Shown here piece after piece: positions 15,982 through 24,392 of a stretch of 33,198 bases of DNA. Within the stretch, counting starts at the first letter, position 1. Each line of letters opens with the position of its first letter. This DNA is from JAAFHN01 sp031421855 (GTDB taxonomy: Bacteria; Pseudomonadota; Gammaproteobacteria; Burkholderiales; Burkholderiaceae_C): contig JANOPN010000114.1 in the NCBI GenBank assembly GCA_031421855.1, positions 1-33,198 on the forward strand. The letters are read 5' to 3'. The position numbers and the translations under genes are program-made. Under the pieces are notes generated by a model that saw only the letters and a program-made list of their open reading frames with translations, did not search any database and was not told where the DNA came from.

Positions 15982-16502
15982 CTGACCCAGCCGATACTGA
16001 CCCCCTTGCTGCGCCGCTGCTGTCGCCACTGTGCCGCCTGTCGGTTCGTGTTGGCAGCGCGGTCGAGGTGGGAGCCACGCCTCTCGGTTTTAAGCGGGTT
16101 GTGCCGATTTTGGGCGGCGAAGTGCTGAGTGAAAACACGGTCAACACGCACCAGTTTGAAGGCGTTGTGATGGCGGGCGGTGCAGATTTTCAAACCGTGT
16201 TGGCTGCGGGCGATGACGAGTTTGGTTTAACCACGGCGTTGCTGGACGCGCGCTACGTCATTCATCTCAGCGACGGCGCGAAAGTCTTCGTGCACAACAC
16301 GGCTCTGCGGCACGCCAGCGCGTCGGTGACCGCGAGCTTGATGCGCGGTGAGCCGGTGTCGCCCAGTTCGGTCTACTTTCGGTGTCAGCCGCGGTTCGAG
16401 ACTGCTGCGCCACAGTGGCAGTGGTTGCACCAGTTTCAATTCATCGGCACGGGCTGGCGGGCGCCAGACTGTGTGCACATGCGATTTTTTGCGGTTCGGT
16501 AG
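15978..16502 (+). CDS. DUF3237 domain protein
   Basis: 174 residues starting at GTG 15978, overlapping the ligase stop (GTGA). The sequence follows the DUF3237 pattern: an opening beta strand (LCRLSVRVGSAVEVG), GFKRVVPILGGEV, then GGADFQTVLAAGDDEFGLTTALLDARYVIHLSDGAKVFVHNTALRH and the terminal FIGTGWRAPDCVHMRFFAV. Family members are small beta-barrel-like proteins of unknown biochemical role, often found in aromatic degradation operons next to acyl-CoA enzymes. No signal peptide is present, so it is cytoplasmic. Its fixed place between ligase and binding protein suggests a pathway role, perhaps binding an intermediate; that is inference. Confidence 0.8.
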   Translation: MTDPADTDPLAAPLLSPLCRLSVRVGSAVEVGATPLGFKRVVPILGGEVLSENTVNTHQFEGVVMAGGADFQTVLAAGDDEFGLTTALLDARYVIHLSDGAKVFVHNTALRHASASVTASLMRGEPVSPSSVYFRCQPRFETAAPQWQWLHQFQFIGTGWRAPDCVHMRFFAVR

Positions 16503-16551
16503 TTTCTCGTTCTGTCGTTTCCGTTCAACGGTCGTTTTTAGGAGTGTGATC

Positions 16552-17541
16552 ATGTTCAATCGTCGTCAAGTATTGCAAGCAACGGGTTCAACGGTTTTGG
16601 GCGCTTTTGCTTCAAGCCATGCGTTCGCCCAAGCCGTGGATCAAGTCAAGGTGATGTACGGGTTTCCGGCTGGTAGCGCGGGTGACGTAACGGCACGGCG
16701 CGTGGCCGAGCGATTTGCGGGCACGCCATTCAGCAAAAACCCAGGTGTCGTTGACAACCGACCGGGCGCTGGTGGTCGCATTGCGCTCGAGGCCATGAAA
16801 CCCAGCGTGCCGGACGGCTCGGTGATCGCGCACACACCGTTTTCCTGCCTGTCGCTTTACCCACACATTTACAGCAAGCTGAGTTACGACCCGTTTAAAG
16901 ATTTCACCATGCTTGGGACCACGTCTTTGATTTATCACGGCGTTTGCGTGGGACCCATGGTGCCTGCCAGCGTGACCAACCTCAAGGAATTTTTGGCGTG
17001 GGCTAAAGCCAACCCCAAAGATGCCAACTACGGCTCGCCCGCTGCGGGGTCCACACCGCATTTCATCGGCGCGTTGCTGGGCCTCAATACCGGCACTGAT
17101 TTGCGTCATGTGGCGTATCGCGGTTCGATTCCGGGCGTAACAGATGTGGTCGGCGGTCAAATTGCGGCCATGGTTTGCCCCCACGGCGACATGATCGCCA
17201 ACCACAAGGCGGGCAAGTTGCGCATTTTGGCCACATCTGGGCGCACCCGCTCGCCCTTTGTACCCGAAGTTGCCACGCTCGCCGAGCAGGGCTTTGCTGA
17301 CTTGACGGTCGAGGAATGGTTCGGCTTTTGTGGTCCTGCCAAAATGCCGGCGTCGGTTGTGACGGCTTGCAACCAAGCCATCAACGCGGCGCTCAAAGAA
17401 AAGTCGGTGCTGGACTCGCTCAATGTGGTGGGCTTGTTGCCGTTTGGCGGCACGCCTGACGACATGGCCAAAAGCATGAAGGTCGAGTTTGACCGCTGGG
17501 GGCCGCTGATCAAACGCATTGGCTTCTCTGCTGAGTCGTGA
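16552..17541 (+). CDS. Bug/TctC family periplasmic substrate-binding protein
   Basis: 330 residues. The start at ATG 16552 is supported by GGAG 8 nt upstream and by the signal peptide that follows: MFNRRQVLQATGSTVLGAFASSHAFA, with a twin-arginine-like RRQVLQ and cleavage before QAVDQV. An upstream in-frame extension to 16348 is antisense-like and rejected. The mature part has the family patterns YGFPAGSAGDVTARRVAE, VVDNRPGAGGRIALE, NYGSPAAGSTPHFIGALL and HVAYRGSIPGVTDVVGGQIAAM. Such proteins (Bug family) bind carboxylates in the periplasm and are numerous in Burkholderiales, often as orphans without TctA/TctB; none is in the window. The operon position suggests capture of the aromatic acid used by the ligase. 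Confidence 0.93.
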   Translation: MFNRRQVLQATGSTVLGAFASSHAFAQAVDQVKVMYGFPAGSAGDVTARRVAERFAGTPFSKNPGVVDNRPGAGGRIALEAMKPSVPDGSVIAHTPFSCLSLYPHIYSKLSYDPFKDFTMLGTTSLIYHGVCVGPMVPASVTNLKEFLAWAKANPKDANYGSPAAGSTPHFIGALLGLNTGTDLRHVAYRGSIPGVTDVVGGQIAAMVCPHGDMIANHKAGKLRILATSGRTRSPFVPEVATLAEQGFADLTVEEWFGFCGPAKMPASVVTACNQAINAALKEKSVLDSLNVVGLLPFGGTPDDMAKSMKVEFDRWGPLIKRIGFSAES

Positions 17542-19280
17542 GCGTTGCCGTGAACGCAAGCCCAACCCGGTCGCTGACCACCGCATTGATTGCCGCTGCT
17601 TCACTGGTTGTGCTGGCGTCTTGCGCCACCCAGCCAGAGACACCGAAAATTTCAACGGGCGGCGGCAAGCTGTCGGCTGACCATTGCGACGCCATGGCGC
17701 AGCTCGTCTGGCCGAACACCCGCTTTACCAGTGCCAGCTGGATCGCGGGTGCCACAGTGACGGGTGTGCAAAGCCCCGCGCCGCCGCACTGCTTGCTCAA
17801 AGGTCGCTTGAATGAGCGCATCAGCTCGGCGGACGGCCGCAGCTACGGCATCGGTTTTGAAATGCGATTGCCTAGCGATTGGAGCGGGCGATTTTTCCAC
17901 CAAGCCAATGGCGGCATCGACGGCGTAGTCGCGCCAGCATTTGGCGCTGTCGGCGGGGGAGGGCCAACGACCACGGCGTTGCACATGGGGTTTGCAGTGC
18001 TCAGCTCTGACGCAGGGCATCCTGCGCCAAATCCGTTCTTTGGGCTGGACCCACAAGCCCGCATTGATTATGGTTATGGTGCGGTTCAAGGCTTGACACC
18101 TGCAGCCAAGCAAATCATCACCAAGGCCTACGGCAAAGCACCTGATCGCTCGTATTTGGGCGGCTGCTCCAACGGTGGGCGCCACGCCATGGTCGCGGCA
18201 TCGCGATTCGCTGCCGACTGCGACGGCGTTTTGGCGGGCAATCCCGGCTTTCAACTTCCCAAAGCGGCAGTGGCCCAGTTGGCAAAAGTCCAGGCTTATG
18301 CGAGCGTTTCAAGCCTGAGCACCACGGGCTTACCGGACATTCAGAGTGCCATCAGTCCGGCTGAATACAAGCTGGTCGGTCAGTCTGTGTTGAGTCGTTG
18401 CGATGCCTTGGACGGCGTGGTCGACGGCATGGTGCTTGCACCACAGGCTTGTCAAATGGTGTTCAGTCTTGCGCGCCATGTGCCCAGTTGCGCCAGTGGC
18501 GACACTCGTCGGGATGGCATATGTTTGAGCGCCGAGCGCAAGCTCGCCTTGGCCAAAGTGTTTGCGTCGCCAGTGCGAGCAGACGGCAAGGCCGTCTACG
18601 CTCCGTTTTGGTTTGATCCGGGCGTTGCTCACGGTAACTGGCGGTTTTGGCACTTAACGGCTTCACAGAATCTCGACCCCGGCGCGGTTGCGTTTATTTT
18701 CAGCACACCACCCAGCAGCACGGCCGGGTATTTTGCTTCTCCAGGCTTGAGGTACGCGCTTGCTGCGAATGTGGCTGATTTAGCCAACCGAATAGAGGCC
18801 ACGTCGGGTGCGTTTGGCGAGTCGGGCATGTCTTTCATGTCACCTCCTGCTGCCGAACAGCTGCGGGACTTTCAATTGCGTGGCCGCCGCATGATCGTGT
18901 ACCACGGCAGCGCTGATGGCGTGTTTTCGGTAGCTGACACAGCCGATTGGTACGACAAGCTCAATGCAACTCATCGAGGTCAGGCTGGCAATTTTGCGCG
19001 GTTGTTTGTGGTGCCCGGGATGAACCACTGTTCTGGCGGGGCAAGCACCGATCAGTTCAACATGCTGCAAAGCTTGGTTGATTGGGTTGAGCGCGGCGTT
19101 GCACCGCACCAGGTGTTGGCGCAAGTTCGCGGTGCGACAGCCAATGTACCCAATGCCGAAATACCCAAAGACTGGTCACCAAACCGCTCGCGGCCACTGT
19201 GTCCCTACCCCCAGGTTGCCAGGCTGGTGAACGGGGCCAAAGACACCGAGCGAGCCGACGCGTTTGTTTGTGGACATTAG
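17538..19280 (+). CDS. Tannase/feruloyl esterase family lipoprotein
   Basis: 580 residues, GTG start overlapping the binding-protein stop (GTGA). N-terminal lipoprotein signal TTALIAAASLVVLASC with lipobox LASC, so it is exported and lipid anchored. Alpha/beta-hydrolase with the tannase family catalytic set: Ser211 in GGCSNGGRH, Asp460 in GSADGVFS and His497 in PGMNHCSGG. Cys210 and Cys498 next to Ser and His form the CS-D-HC disulfide arrangement typical of this family. Members cleave ester bonds of ferulic, gallic or similar phenolic acids from plant polymers. Here it would release the acid that the binding protein and ligase then use. The exact ester is not determined. Confidence 0.92.
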   Translation: MSVAVNASPTRSLTTALIAAASLVVLASCATQPETPKISTGGGKLSADHCDAMAQLVWPNTRFTSASWIAGATVTGVQSPAPPHCLLKGRLNERISSADGRSYGIGFEMRLPSDWSGRFFHQANGGIDGVVAPAFGAVGGGGPTTTALHMGFAVLSSDAGHPAPNPFFGLDPQARIDYGYGAVQGLTPAAKQIITKAYGKAPDRSYLGGCSNGGRHAMVAASRFAADCDGVLAGNPGFQLPKAAVAQLAKVQAYASVSSLSTTGLPDIQSAISPAEYKLVGQSVLSRCDALDGVVDGMVLAPQACQMVFSLARHVPSCASGDTRRDGICLSAERKLALAKVFASPVRADGKAVYAPFWFDPGVAHGNWRFWHLTASQNLDPGAVAFIFSTPPSSTAGYFASPGLRYALAANVADLANRIEATSGAFGESGMSFMSPPAAEQLRDFQLRGRRMIVYHGSADGVFSVADTADWYDKLNATHRGQAGNFARLFVVPGMNHCSGGASTDQFNMLQSLVDWVERGVAPHQVLAQVRGATANVPNAEIPKDWSPNRSRPLCPYPQVARLVNGAKDTERADAFVCGH

Positions 19281-19292
19281 GCGCGCAGGTCG

Positions 19293-19739
19293 ATGCCCAA
19301 ATCCGTTGATACCCGCTTCTTAGAGAGCCTGATTGGCTACAACGCGCGCCGCGTCGCATTGGTCGCAATTGAAAAGTTTTTGGACCGAATGTCTGTGTTT
19401 GGGCTGCGTCCGGTTGATTTTTCGGTTTTGGTGTTGATTCACCACAACCCCGGCATCACCTCACGCCAACTGTGCCGCACGCTCAATTTGCTACCGCCCA
19501 ATTTAGTCGGACAGGTTGCGAGTTTTGAGCAGCGCGGCTGGCTGTTTCGCTCGCCGCACCCGACAGATCGCCGCGCCATCGGCTTAACTCTAAGCGAGGC
19601 TGGTGCGATTTTGGTTGCCGAGGCCGAGGGGGTTGTGGCAAAGCTGGAGGGTGAAGTCGGTAAACGATTGACCGCGAGCGAAACGCAGACGTTGATCAGG
19701 CTCTTGCAAAAGATTTACCAAAATCCGACCTCGGTCTGA
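19293..19739 (+). CDS. MarR family transcriptional regulator
   Basis: 148 residues, winged helix-turn-helix: helix segment RPVDFSVLVLIHHNPGITSRQLCRTLNLLPPNLVGQVASFEQRGWLFRS, then the wing PHPTDRRAIGLTLSEAG with the conserved D-x-R. A weak ribosome site (CAGG) precedes the ATG, 12 nt after the esterase stop, so it probably belongs to the same transcript. MarR-type repressors of hydroxycinnamate operons are known to respond to the CoA thioester; the same arrangement here is suggestive. The inverted repeat at 13207-13239 is a candidate operator. Effector and sites are inference. Confidence 0.9.
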   Translation: MPKSVDTRFLESLIGYNARRVALVAIEKFLDRMSVFGLRPVDFSVLVLIHHNPGITSRQLCRTLNLLPPNLVGQVASFEQRGWLFRSPHPTDRRAIGLTLSEAGAILVAEAEGVVAKLEGEVGKRLTASETQTLIRLLQKIYQNPTSV

Positions 19740-19805
19740 TTGACTCTACAGCCGCAACGAGGGTTTTCCGGTCAAATTGTTGAAGCGACGTCAACCCGAT
19801 AAACC

Positions 19806-19837
19806 AAAAAACCGTCTGGTCCTTGCGGGCCAGACGG
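19806..19837 (-). terminator. Rho-independent terminator downstream of tRNA-Lys
   Basis: Perfect 8-bp stem CCGTCTGG / CCAGACGG followed on the minus strand by six T, starting 9 nt after the tRNA end. It may also stop transcripts of the catabolic operon from the other side (CTTGATTTTT follows on the plus strand). Confidence 0.85.
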
Positions 19838-19846
19838 CTTGATTTT

Positions 19847-19922
19847 TGGTGGGTCGTGCGGGGCTCGAACCTGCGACAAACGGATTAAAAGTCCGCTGCT
19901 CTACCAACTGAGCTAACGACCC
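19847..19922 (-). tRNA. tRNA-Lys (anticodon TTT)
   Basis: 76 nt including encoded CCA. Acceptor stem GGGTCGT/ACGACCC, D-arm AGCTCAGTTGGTAGAGC, anticodon loop CTTTTAA in stem CGGA/TCCG, T-arm GCAGGTTCGAACCCCGC, then ACCA. All stems close. Confidence 0.97.
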
Positions 19923-19970
19923 GTTAACTTGTGCTGAAACAGAAGCAAATCTGCGTCAGTGAAGCCCTAG

Positions 19971-19976
19971 ATTATA
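19971..19976 (-). promoter_or_regulatory. Candidate -10 box for tRNA-Lys
   Basis: Perfect TATAAT on the minus strand 48 nt before the mature tRNA, leaving a leader for 5' processing. No good -35 at 17 nt (GGAAAT). Confidence 0.5.
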
Positions 19977-20060
19977 GCGTTAAATGTGAGCGAATTTCCG
20001 CTCTGGCGGCATGGCTGGTCTATTTTGACGAGACAGCCTAAAAACCGCTCAAGTGGCCAT

Positions 20061-22106
20061 TCAGGCCGTCGCCGACTCGATCCGTTCGTTGAGGTGGAGC
20101 CAGCGGTTTTCATGGGTGGTCAGCTCGTCAGCAATCGACTTGAGCCGCCTGCCCGCCTGTGCAATATCGCCGCCGTCGCTTAGCCGTGCCATCAGATCTT
20201 CAAGCTCGGTACGTTCGGCATTCAAGGTGGCGATGCTCGAGTCAATTTGATCGACCTCTTTGCGCCAGGGGCGTGTTTTTTCAGCAATCAATTGCCGCCG
20301 CTGAGACTCTGCCGGGCTAGAAGCGGTGGATTTGGCGTGCTTTTCGCCCTTGGTCACCGAATTCATTGGACTTGTCGCTATTGATTTAGTAGCGACTGAT
20401 TCGACTTTGGATTCGGCGTTGCTGCGTTTGGCAGCCTCGCGCATGCGCTTGGCTTCATCGAGCAAAAATTGCTGGTAGTCGTCTAGGTCGCCGTCAAACG
20501 GTTGCACGCCGCCGCCGGTGACCAGCCAAAACTCGTCACACACGGCGCGAAGCAAGGCACGGTCGTGGCTGACCAACATGACGGTGCCCTCAAACTGAGC
20601 CAAGGCCATGCGCAGGGCTTCGCGAGTCGTGAGGTCAAGGTGGTTGGTGGGCTCGTCCAGCAACAACAAGTTGGGTTTTTGCCAAACGACCATGGCCAAA
20701 ACCAGGCGCGCCTTTTCTCCTCCGCTCATGCTGCCCACAGCTTGGTGGACCATCGAGCCATCAAACTTGAAACTGCCCAAATAGCCGCGCAGTTCTTGCT
20801 CTCGCGCCTCAACGCCGATGCTGCGCGCCAGTCGCACCATGTGCTCCAGTGGGTTGCTGCCTTCGTGCAGCACATCAAGTTCTTGCTGAGCAAAATAGCC
20901 GATCTTCAGGCCCTTGCCTTCGGTCAAGTCGCCGGCCAATGCAGGCATGGCGCGAGCCACGGTTTTCACAAAGGTTGACTTCCCTTGGCCGTTGGCGCCC
21001 AGCACGCCAATGCGCTGCCCGGCCAACACGGTGCGGCTCACGCCGCGCAAAATCGTCGTACGCTCTTCCGGCGTGCCGGCATCAACGTCCAGCTCTTTGA
21101 TATAGCCAAAACTGACATCGGTGATGGCCAGCATGGGGTTTGGCAAATTCGCGGGCTCTTTGAACTCAAACTGGAAGTCACCGGCTTGAATGAGCGGTGC
21201 GATCTTCTCCATGCGCTCGAGCGCTTTGACCCGGCTTTGTGCCTGTTTGGCTTTGCTGGCTTTGGCTTTGAAGCGGTCAATGAACTTTTGGAGGTGGGCG
21301 ATTTTGTCTTGCTGCTTGCCGTACGCCGCTTGTTGTAGCTCAAGCTGCTGGGTGCGCAGCTCTTCAAATCCGCTGTAGTTGGCACCGTAGCGGGTGAGCT
21401 TGCCCGACTCGATGTGCACCGTGACTTTGGTGACGGAGTCCAAGAATTCGCGGTCGTGGCTGATGACGACCATCGTGCCTTCAAAGCGCTTGAGCCATGC
21501 CTCAAGCCACACCAACGCGTCCAAGTCCAAATGGTTTGTTGGCTCGTCGAGCAGCATGATGTCGGCCGGGCACATGAGGGCTCGAGCCAATTGCAAGCGC
21601 ATGCGCCAGCCGCCTGAGAACGCGTTGACGGGTTTGTCAAGCTCGTCGACTTTGAAGCCCAACCCCAAAATCAAAGCCTGCGCCCGCGCGGGCGCATCAT
21701 GTGAGCCTGCGTCGTCAAGCGACGCATAGGCGTGGCCGATGGCTTCACCTTGACGCATGTGATAGTCGTCTTCGCTCTCGCCGTCCGCCGCCACCATGGC
21801 CTCGGCGGCATCGAGCTCGGCTTGGGCTTGGCCCAAGCGCGTGTCGCCCGACAACACAAACTGGGTTGCAGGTTCGTCGGTCTCGGGCATGTGCTGCGCG
21901 ACCGTGCTCATGCGCCACGACGCTGGCATGAAAAACTCGCCCGCGTCTTCGTGAATTTGCCCCATGATGAGTGCAAACAGGGTTGACTTGCCCGCGCCGT
22001 TGCGCCCAACGAGGCCGACCTTTTCGCCGGGTTGCAAGGTGATGCTGGCACCGTCAAGCAGCACTTTGGCGCTGCGACGCAGGGTGATGTTTTGGAGATT
22101 GATCAT
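20061..22106 (-). CDS. ABC-F family ATPase (YheS-like)
   Basis: 682 residues. Two ABC cassettes without membrane domains: the first has Walker A GRNGAGKST (34-42), signature FSGGWRMR and DEPTNHLDL; the second has GANGQGKST, MSGGEKARL and DEPTNHLDL. Between them is the interdomain linker (KQQDKIAHLQKFIDRFKAKASKA). ABC-F proteins bind the ribosomal E site and modulate translation. The C-terminal extension ends in a coiled coil (EVDQIDSSIATLNAERTELED). The start is the ATG at 22106 (MINLQNITLR); upstream residues of the longer frame overlap prmB and are atypical. Residues 576-587 of the linker before the coiled coil are encoded by dispersed repeat copy 5. It follows prmB by 13 nt and is likely in one operon with it. 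Confidence 0.93.
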   Translation of the reverse strand: MINLQNITLRRSAKVLLDGASITLQPGEKVGLVGRNGAGKSTLFALIMGQIHEDAGEFFMPASWRMSTVAQHMPETDEPATQFVLSGDTRLGQAQAELDAAEAMVAADGESEDDYHMRQGEAIGHAYASLDDAGSHDAPARAQALILGLGFKVDELDKPVNAFSGGWRMRLQLARALMCPADIMLLDEPTNHLDLDALVWLEAWLKRFEGTMVVISHDREFLDSVTKVTVHIESGKLTRYGANYSGFEELRTQQLELQQAAYGKQQDKIAHLQKFIDRFKAKASKAKQAQSRVKALERMEKIAPLIQAGDFQFEFKEPANLPNPMLAITDVSFGYIKELDVDAGTPEERTTILRGVSRTVLAGQRIGVLGANGQGKSTFVKTVARAMPALAGDLTEGKGLKIGYFAQQELDVLHEGSNPLEHMVRLARSIGVEAREQELRGYLGSFKFDGSMVHQAVGSMSGGEKARLVLAMVVWQKPNLLLLDEPTNHLDLTTREALRMALAQFEGTVMLVSHDRALLRAVCDEFWLVTGGGVQPFDGDLDDYQQFLLDEAKRMREAAKRSNAESKVESVATKSIATSPMNSVTKGEKHAKSTASSPAESQRRQLIAEKTRPWRKEVDQIDSSIATLNAERTELEDLMARLSDGGDIAQAGRRLKSIADELTTHENRWLHLNERIESATA
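20347..20381 (+). repeat. Dispersed 35-nt repeat, copy 5 (inside ABC-F gene)
   Basis: CCCTTGGTCACCGAATTC + ATTGG at the left, CTTGTCGCTAT at the right, ungapped. It is antisense to the gene and translated there as IATSPMNSVTKG. Confidence 0.88.
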
Positions 22107-22119
22107 TGTTGTTTTTTGA

Positions 22120-23043
22120 TTAGCTTTGCAGCAGGAGCATGTCGCGCTGGATGAGCAAGACTTGGTCAGCGCCACCACTGGTGGCAAGCCATGCGGGGTC
22201 AAGTGTTGGGAATGCGCGCTCGAAATTTGCGCGCTCGTTGCCGATCTCCAACACCAGCACGCCGTCGCTGCTCAAGTGTCGCCACACGTTGGCCAGCAGC
22301 GCGCGGGTGAAATCCATGCCGTCTTCACCGCTGGCCAAAGCCATTTGGGGCTCGGCTTGATACTCGGGCGGCAACGCGGCCATGCTGCGCGCGTTGACGT
22401 AGGGCGGGTTGCACACGATCAAGTCGTAGACCTTGGCGGGACTCTTCAAGTCGGCGTTCACTGTGCACGCGCTCAGGCCATCCGACTCAAATAGGCGAAT
22501 GCGATCAGCGAGACCATGGCGATCAACATTGATTTTGGCGACAGCGAGTGCGTCCGAACTCAAGTCGCAGGCGTCGATGTTGACTTCAGGGTAGGCTAGC
22601 GCGGCCAGCACCGCCAAACTGCCGTTTCCGGTGCACAGGTCCAGCACTTCGGTGGTTTCTTCGCTCAGCCAGGCATCGAAGCCGCCGTCTGCAATCAGCT
22701 CAGCAATGAAGCTGCGCGGCACGATGACTCGCTCATCTACAAAGAAGGCAACACCTTGCAAATAGGCCTCGCCGGTGAGGTACGCGGCGGGTTTGCGGCT
22801 GGTGACGCGCTTGTTGAACCACGGCTCGACTTGCAACCATGAAGCGTCGCTCACACCACTCATGGGTGCGTCCAACTCGCTGTCGAGCGGCAAACCCAGT
22901 GCGTGCAACACCAGCCAAGCGGATTCGTCAAACGCGCAGGTGGTGCCGTGGCCAAACGACACCTGGGCTTGGGTGAGTAAGGCTTCGCCGCGTTGCACGA
23001 GGGCCAGCAGGGGCGATGGTGATGATGGAGTCTGGTTGTTCAC
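22120..23043 (-). CDS. prmB: 50S ribosomal protein L3 N5-glutamine methyltransferase
   Basis: 307 residues. S-adenosylmethionine-dependent methyltransferase that modifies a glutamine of ribosomal protein L3. SAM-binding motif VLDLCTGNGSLA (133-144), catalytic NPPY (212-215) and the family's RVIVPRSFIAELI segment (VPRS..AELI marks PrmB rather than PrmC). The start is GTG at 23043, six nt after the end of dispersed repeat copy 6; there is no Shine-Dalgarno sequence because the upstream region is the repeat. The stop is 13 nt before the ABC-F start. Length is normal. Confidence 0.93.
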   Translation of the reverse strand: MNNQTPSSPSPLLALVQRGEALLTQAQVSFGHGTTCAFDESAWLVLHALGLPLDSELDAPMSGVSDASWLQVEPWFNKRVTSRKPAAYLTGEAYLQGVAFFVDERVIVPRSFIAELIADGGFDAWLSEETTEVLDLCTGNGSLAVLAALAYPEVNIDACDLSSDALAVAKINVDRHGLADRIRLFESDGLSACTVNADLKSPAKVYDLIVCNPPYVNARSMAALPPEYQAEPQMALASGEDGMDFTRALLANVWRHLSSDGVLVLEIGNERANFERAFPTLDPAWLATSGGADQVLLIQRDMLLLQS

Positions 23044-23049
23044 AAAATG

Positions 23050-23084
23050 ATAGCAACAAAGTGAATGAATCCGGTGACCAAGGG
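23050..23084 (-). repeat. Dispersed 35-nt repeat, copy 6 (immediately upstream of prmB)
   Basis: On the minus strand CCCTTGGTCACCGGATTC + ATTCA at the left and TTTGTTGCTAT at the right, ungapped, followed by CATTTT and the GTG start of prmB. Confidence 0.88.
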
Positions 23085-23148
23085 CTCAAAAACCCATAAA
23101 AATCACCGTTTTGGATGGTTTTGAGCCGCCCTTACTGCCTGTGACTGC

Positions 23149-23184
23149 CTCGAGCTACCTCTCACCGCTTTTTGGCGGCTCGAG
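23149..23184. repeat. Inverted repeat between pilU and prmB
   Basis: CTCGAGC (23149-23155) and GCTCGAG (23178-23184), with an inner CCGC/GCGG stem around TTTTTG. No T-run follows on either strand, so it is not a clear terminator. The rest of this 169-nt gap holds repeat copy 6; no gene is seen, although dapE often lies near here in relatives. Confidence 0.45.
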
Positions 23185-23212
23185 CGCGTTGAACAAGTCG
23201 GGCGACTGAGCG

Positions 23213-24364
23213 TCAGTGCTTCACGTCCAGCGTGATTTCAGTGAAGCTGGGTTCGTCATCGGGGTCTTCTTCAACCACAGCGGCTTGATTCGCGCGGGCA
23301 AAGTCGTTTTGCAGTCGCCACATCAAGTTGGTCGGGCTGTCGGCATAGGCAATGCCTTCTTTGCGCTCAACGATGCCGTCAACGATCAAGCGTGCAATGT
23401 CTTGCTCAAAGGTCTGTGAGCCCTCGGCCATTGAGTTCGTCATTGCTTCTTGAATGGCCGAAAAGTCGCCTTTTTCGATCATCTCGCTGACCAGTTTGGT
23501 GTTGAGCATCACCTCAACCGCCGGTGCACGCGAGCCCGACTTGGTGCGCAACAGGCGCTGAGACACGACGGCTTTGAGTGCCGCCCCCAAGTCGCCCAAC
23601 AGAGTCGGGCGAACCTCAACCGGGTAAAAACTCAAAATCCGGTTCAACGCTTGGTAGCTGTTGTTGGCGTGCATGGTGGCCAAACACAGGTGACCCGATT
23701 GTGCGTAGGCAATGGCCGCGCTCATGGTTTCGCGGTCGCGAATCTCGCCGATCAAAATGACATCGGGCGCTTGGCGCAGGGCGTTTTTGAGGGCGATTTG
23801 CAGCGACATCGTGTCGCTGCCCACTTCACGCTGGTTGATGACGCTTTTTTTGTTTTTGAAGATGAATTCAACCGGATCTTCAATTGTCAAAATGTGTCCT
23901 GGCACGCTGGCGTTGCGATGATCCATCATCGCCGCCAAGGTGGTCGATTTGCCCGCGCCAGTAGCACCCACCATGAGCAGTAAACCGCGCTTTTCCATGA
24001 TGAGCGTTTTGAGCACATCGGGCACAGCCAACGAATCTAGCGACGGGATGTCGGTTGCGATGTAGCGAATCACGCAGGCGTAGCTGCCCCGCTGGCGAAA
24101 GCCCGAAAACCGGAAGTTGCCCACGCCCTCAATGGCAAAGGCCATGTTTAACTCGTTGGTCTCGTCCAGCTCCTCCATGCGTTTTGGGGGCAGCACCTCA
24201 GCCATGAGGTTGCGCGGTGCGTCGGCTGGCAAAATTTGATTGTTGATCGGAATCAACTGGCCATTGATTTTGATGAGCGCGGGCGAGTTGGCTGACAGGT
24301 AAATATCGGACGCTTTTTTGTCTGCCATCAGACGCAAAATGCGCTCCATCGTGCCGGTGCTCAT
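23213..24364 (-). CDS. pilU: Type IV pilus retraction ATPase PilU
   Basis: 383 residues of the PilT/PilU secretion-ATPase family, which powers pilus retraction from the cytoplasmic side. The opening MERILRLMADKKASDIYLSANSPALIKING is PilU-like. Walker A is GATGAGKST (133-141); Asp box IEDPVEF; Walker B DVILIGEIRD (201-210); His box AQSGHLCLATMHANNS. The long acidic C-terminal tail (VVEEDPDDEPSFTEITLDVKH) is more like PilU than PilT. A good ribosome site (AAGGAT, 7 nt) supports ATG 24364; M6 is possible. It stands without pilT next to it, between dapD and prmB. Confidence 0.9.
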   Translation of the reverse strand: MSTGTMERILRLMADKKASDIYLSANSPALIKINGQLIPINNQILPADAPRNLMAEVLPPKRMEELDETNELNMAFAIEGVGNFRFSGFRQRGSYACVIRYIATDIPSLDSLAVPDVLKTLIMEKRGLLLMVGATGAGKSTTLAAMMDHRNASVPGHILTIEDPVEFIFKNKKSVINQREVGSDTMSLQIALKNALRQAPDVILIGEIRDRETMSAAIAYAQSGHLCLATMHANNSYQALNRILSFYPVEVRPTLLGDLGAALKAVVSQRLLRTKSGSRAPAVEVMLNTKLVSEMIEKGDFSAIQEAMTNSMAEGSQTFEQDIARLIVDGIVERKEGIAYADSPTNLMWRLQNDFARANQAAVVEEDPDDEPSFTEITLDVKH

Positions 24365-24392
24365 GGGTGATCCTTATGGCTTTGATTGGGGC

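Noticed and set aside
16612..17655. Minus-strand ORF (347 codons) opposite the Bug-type binding protein
   Set aside because: It mirrors a well-supported gene with signal peptide and ribosome site; the product has no recognisable motif.
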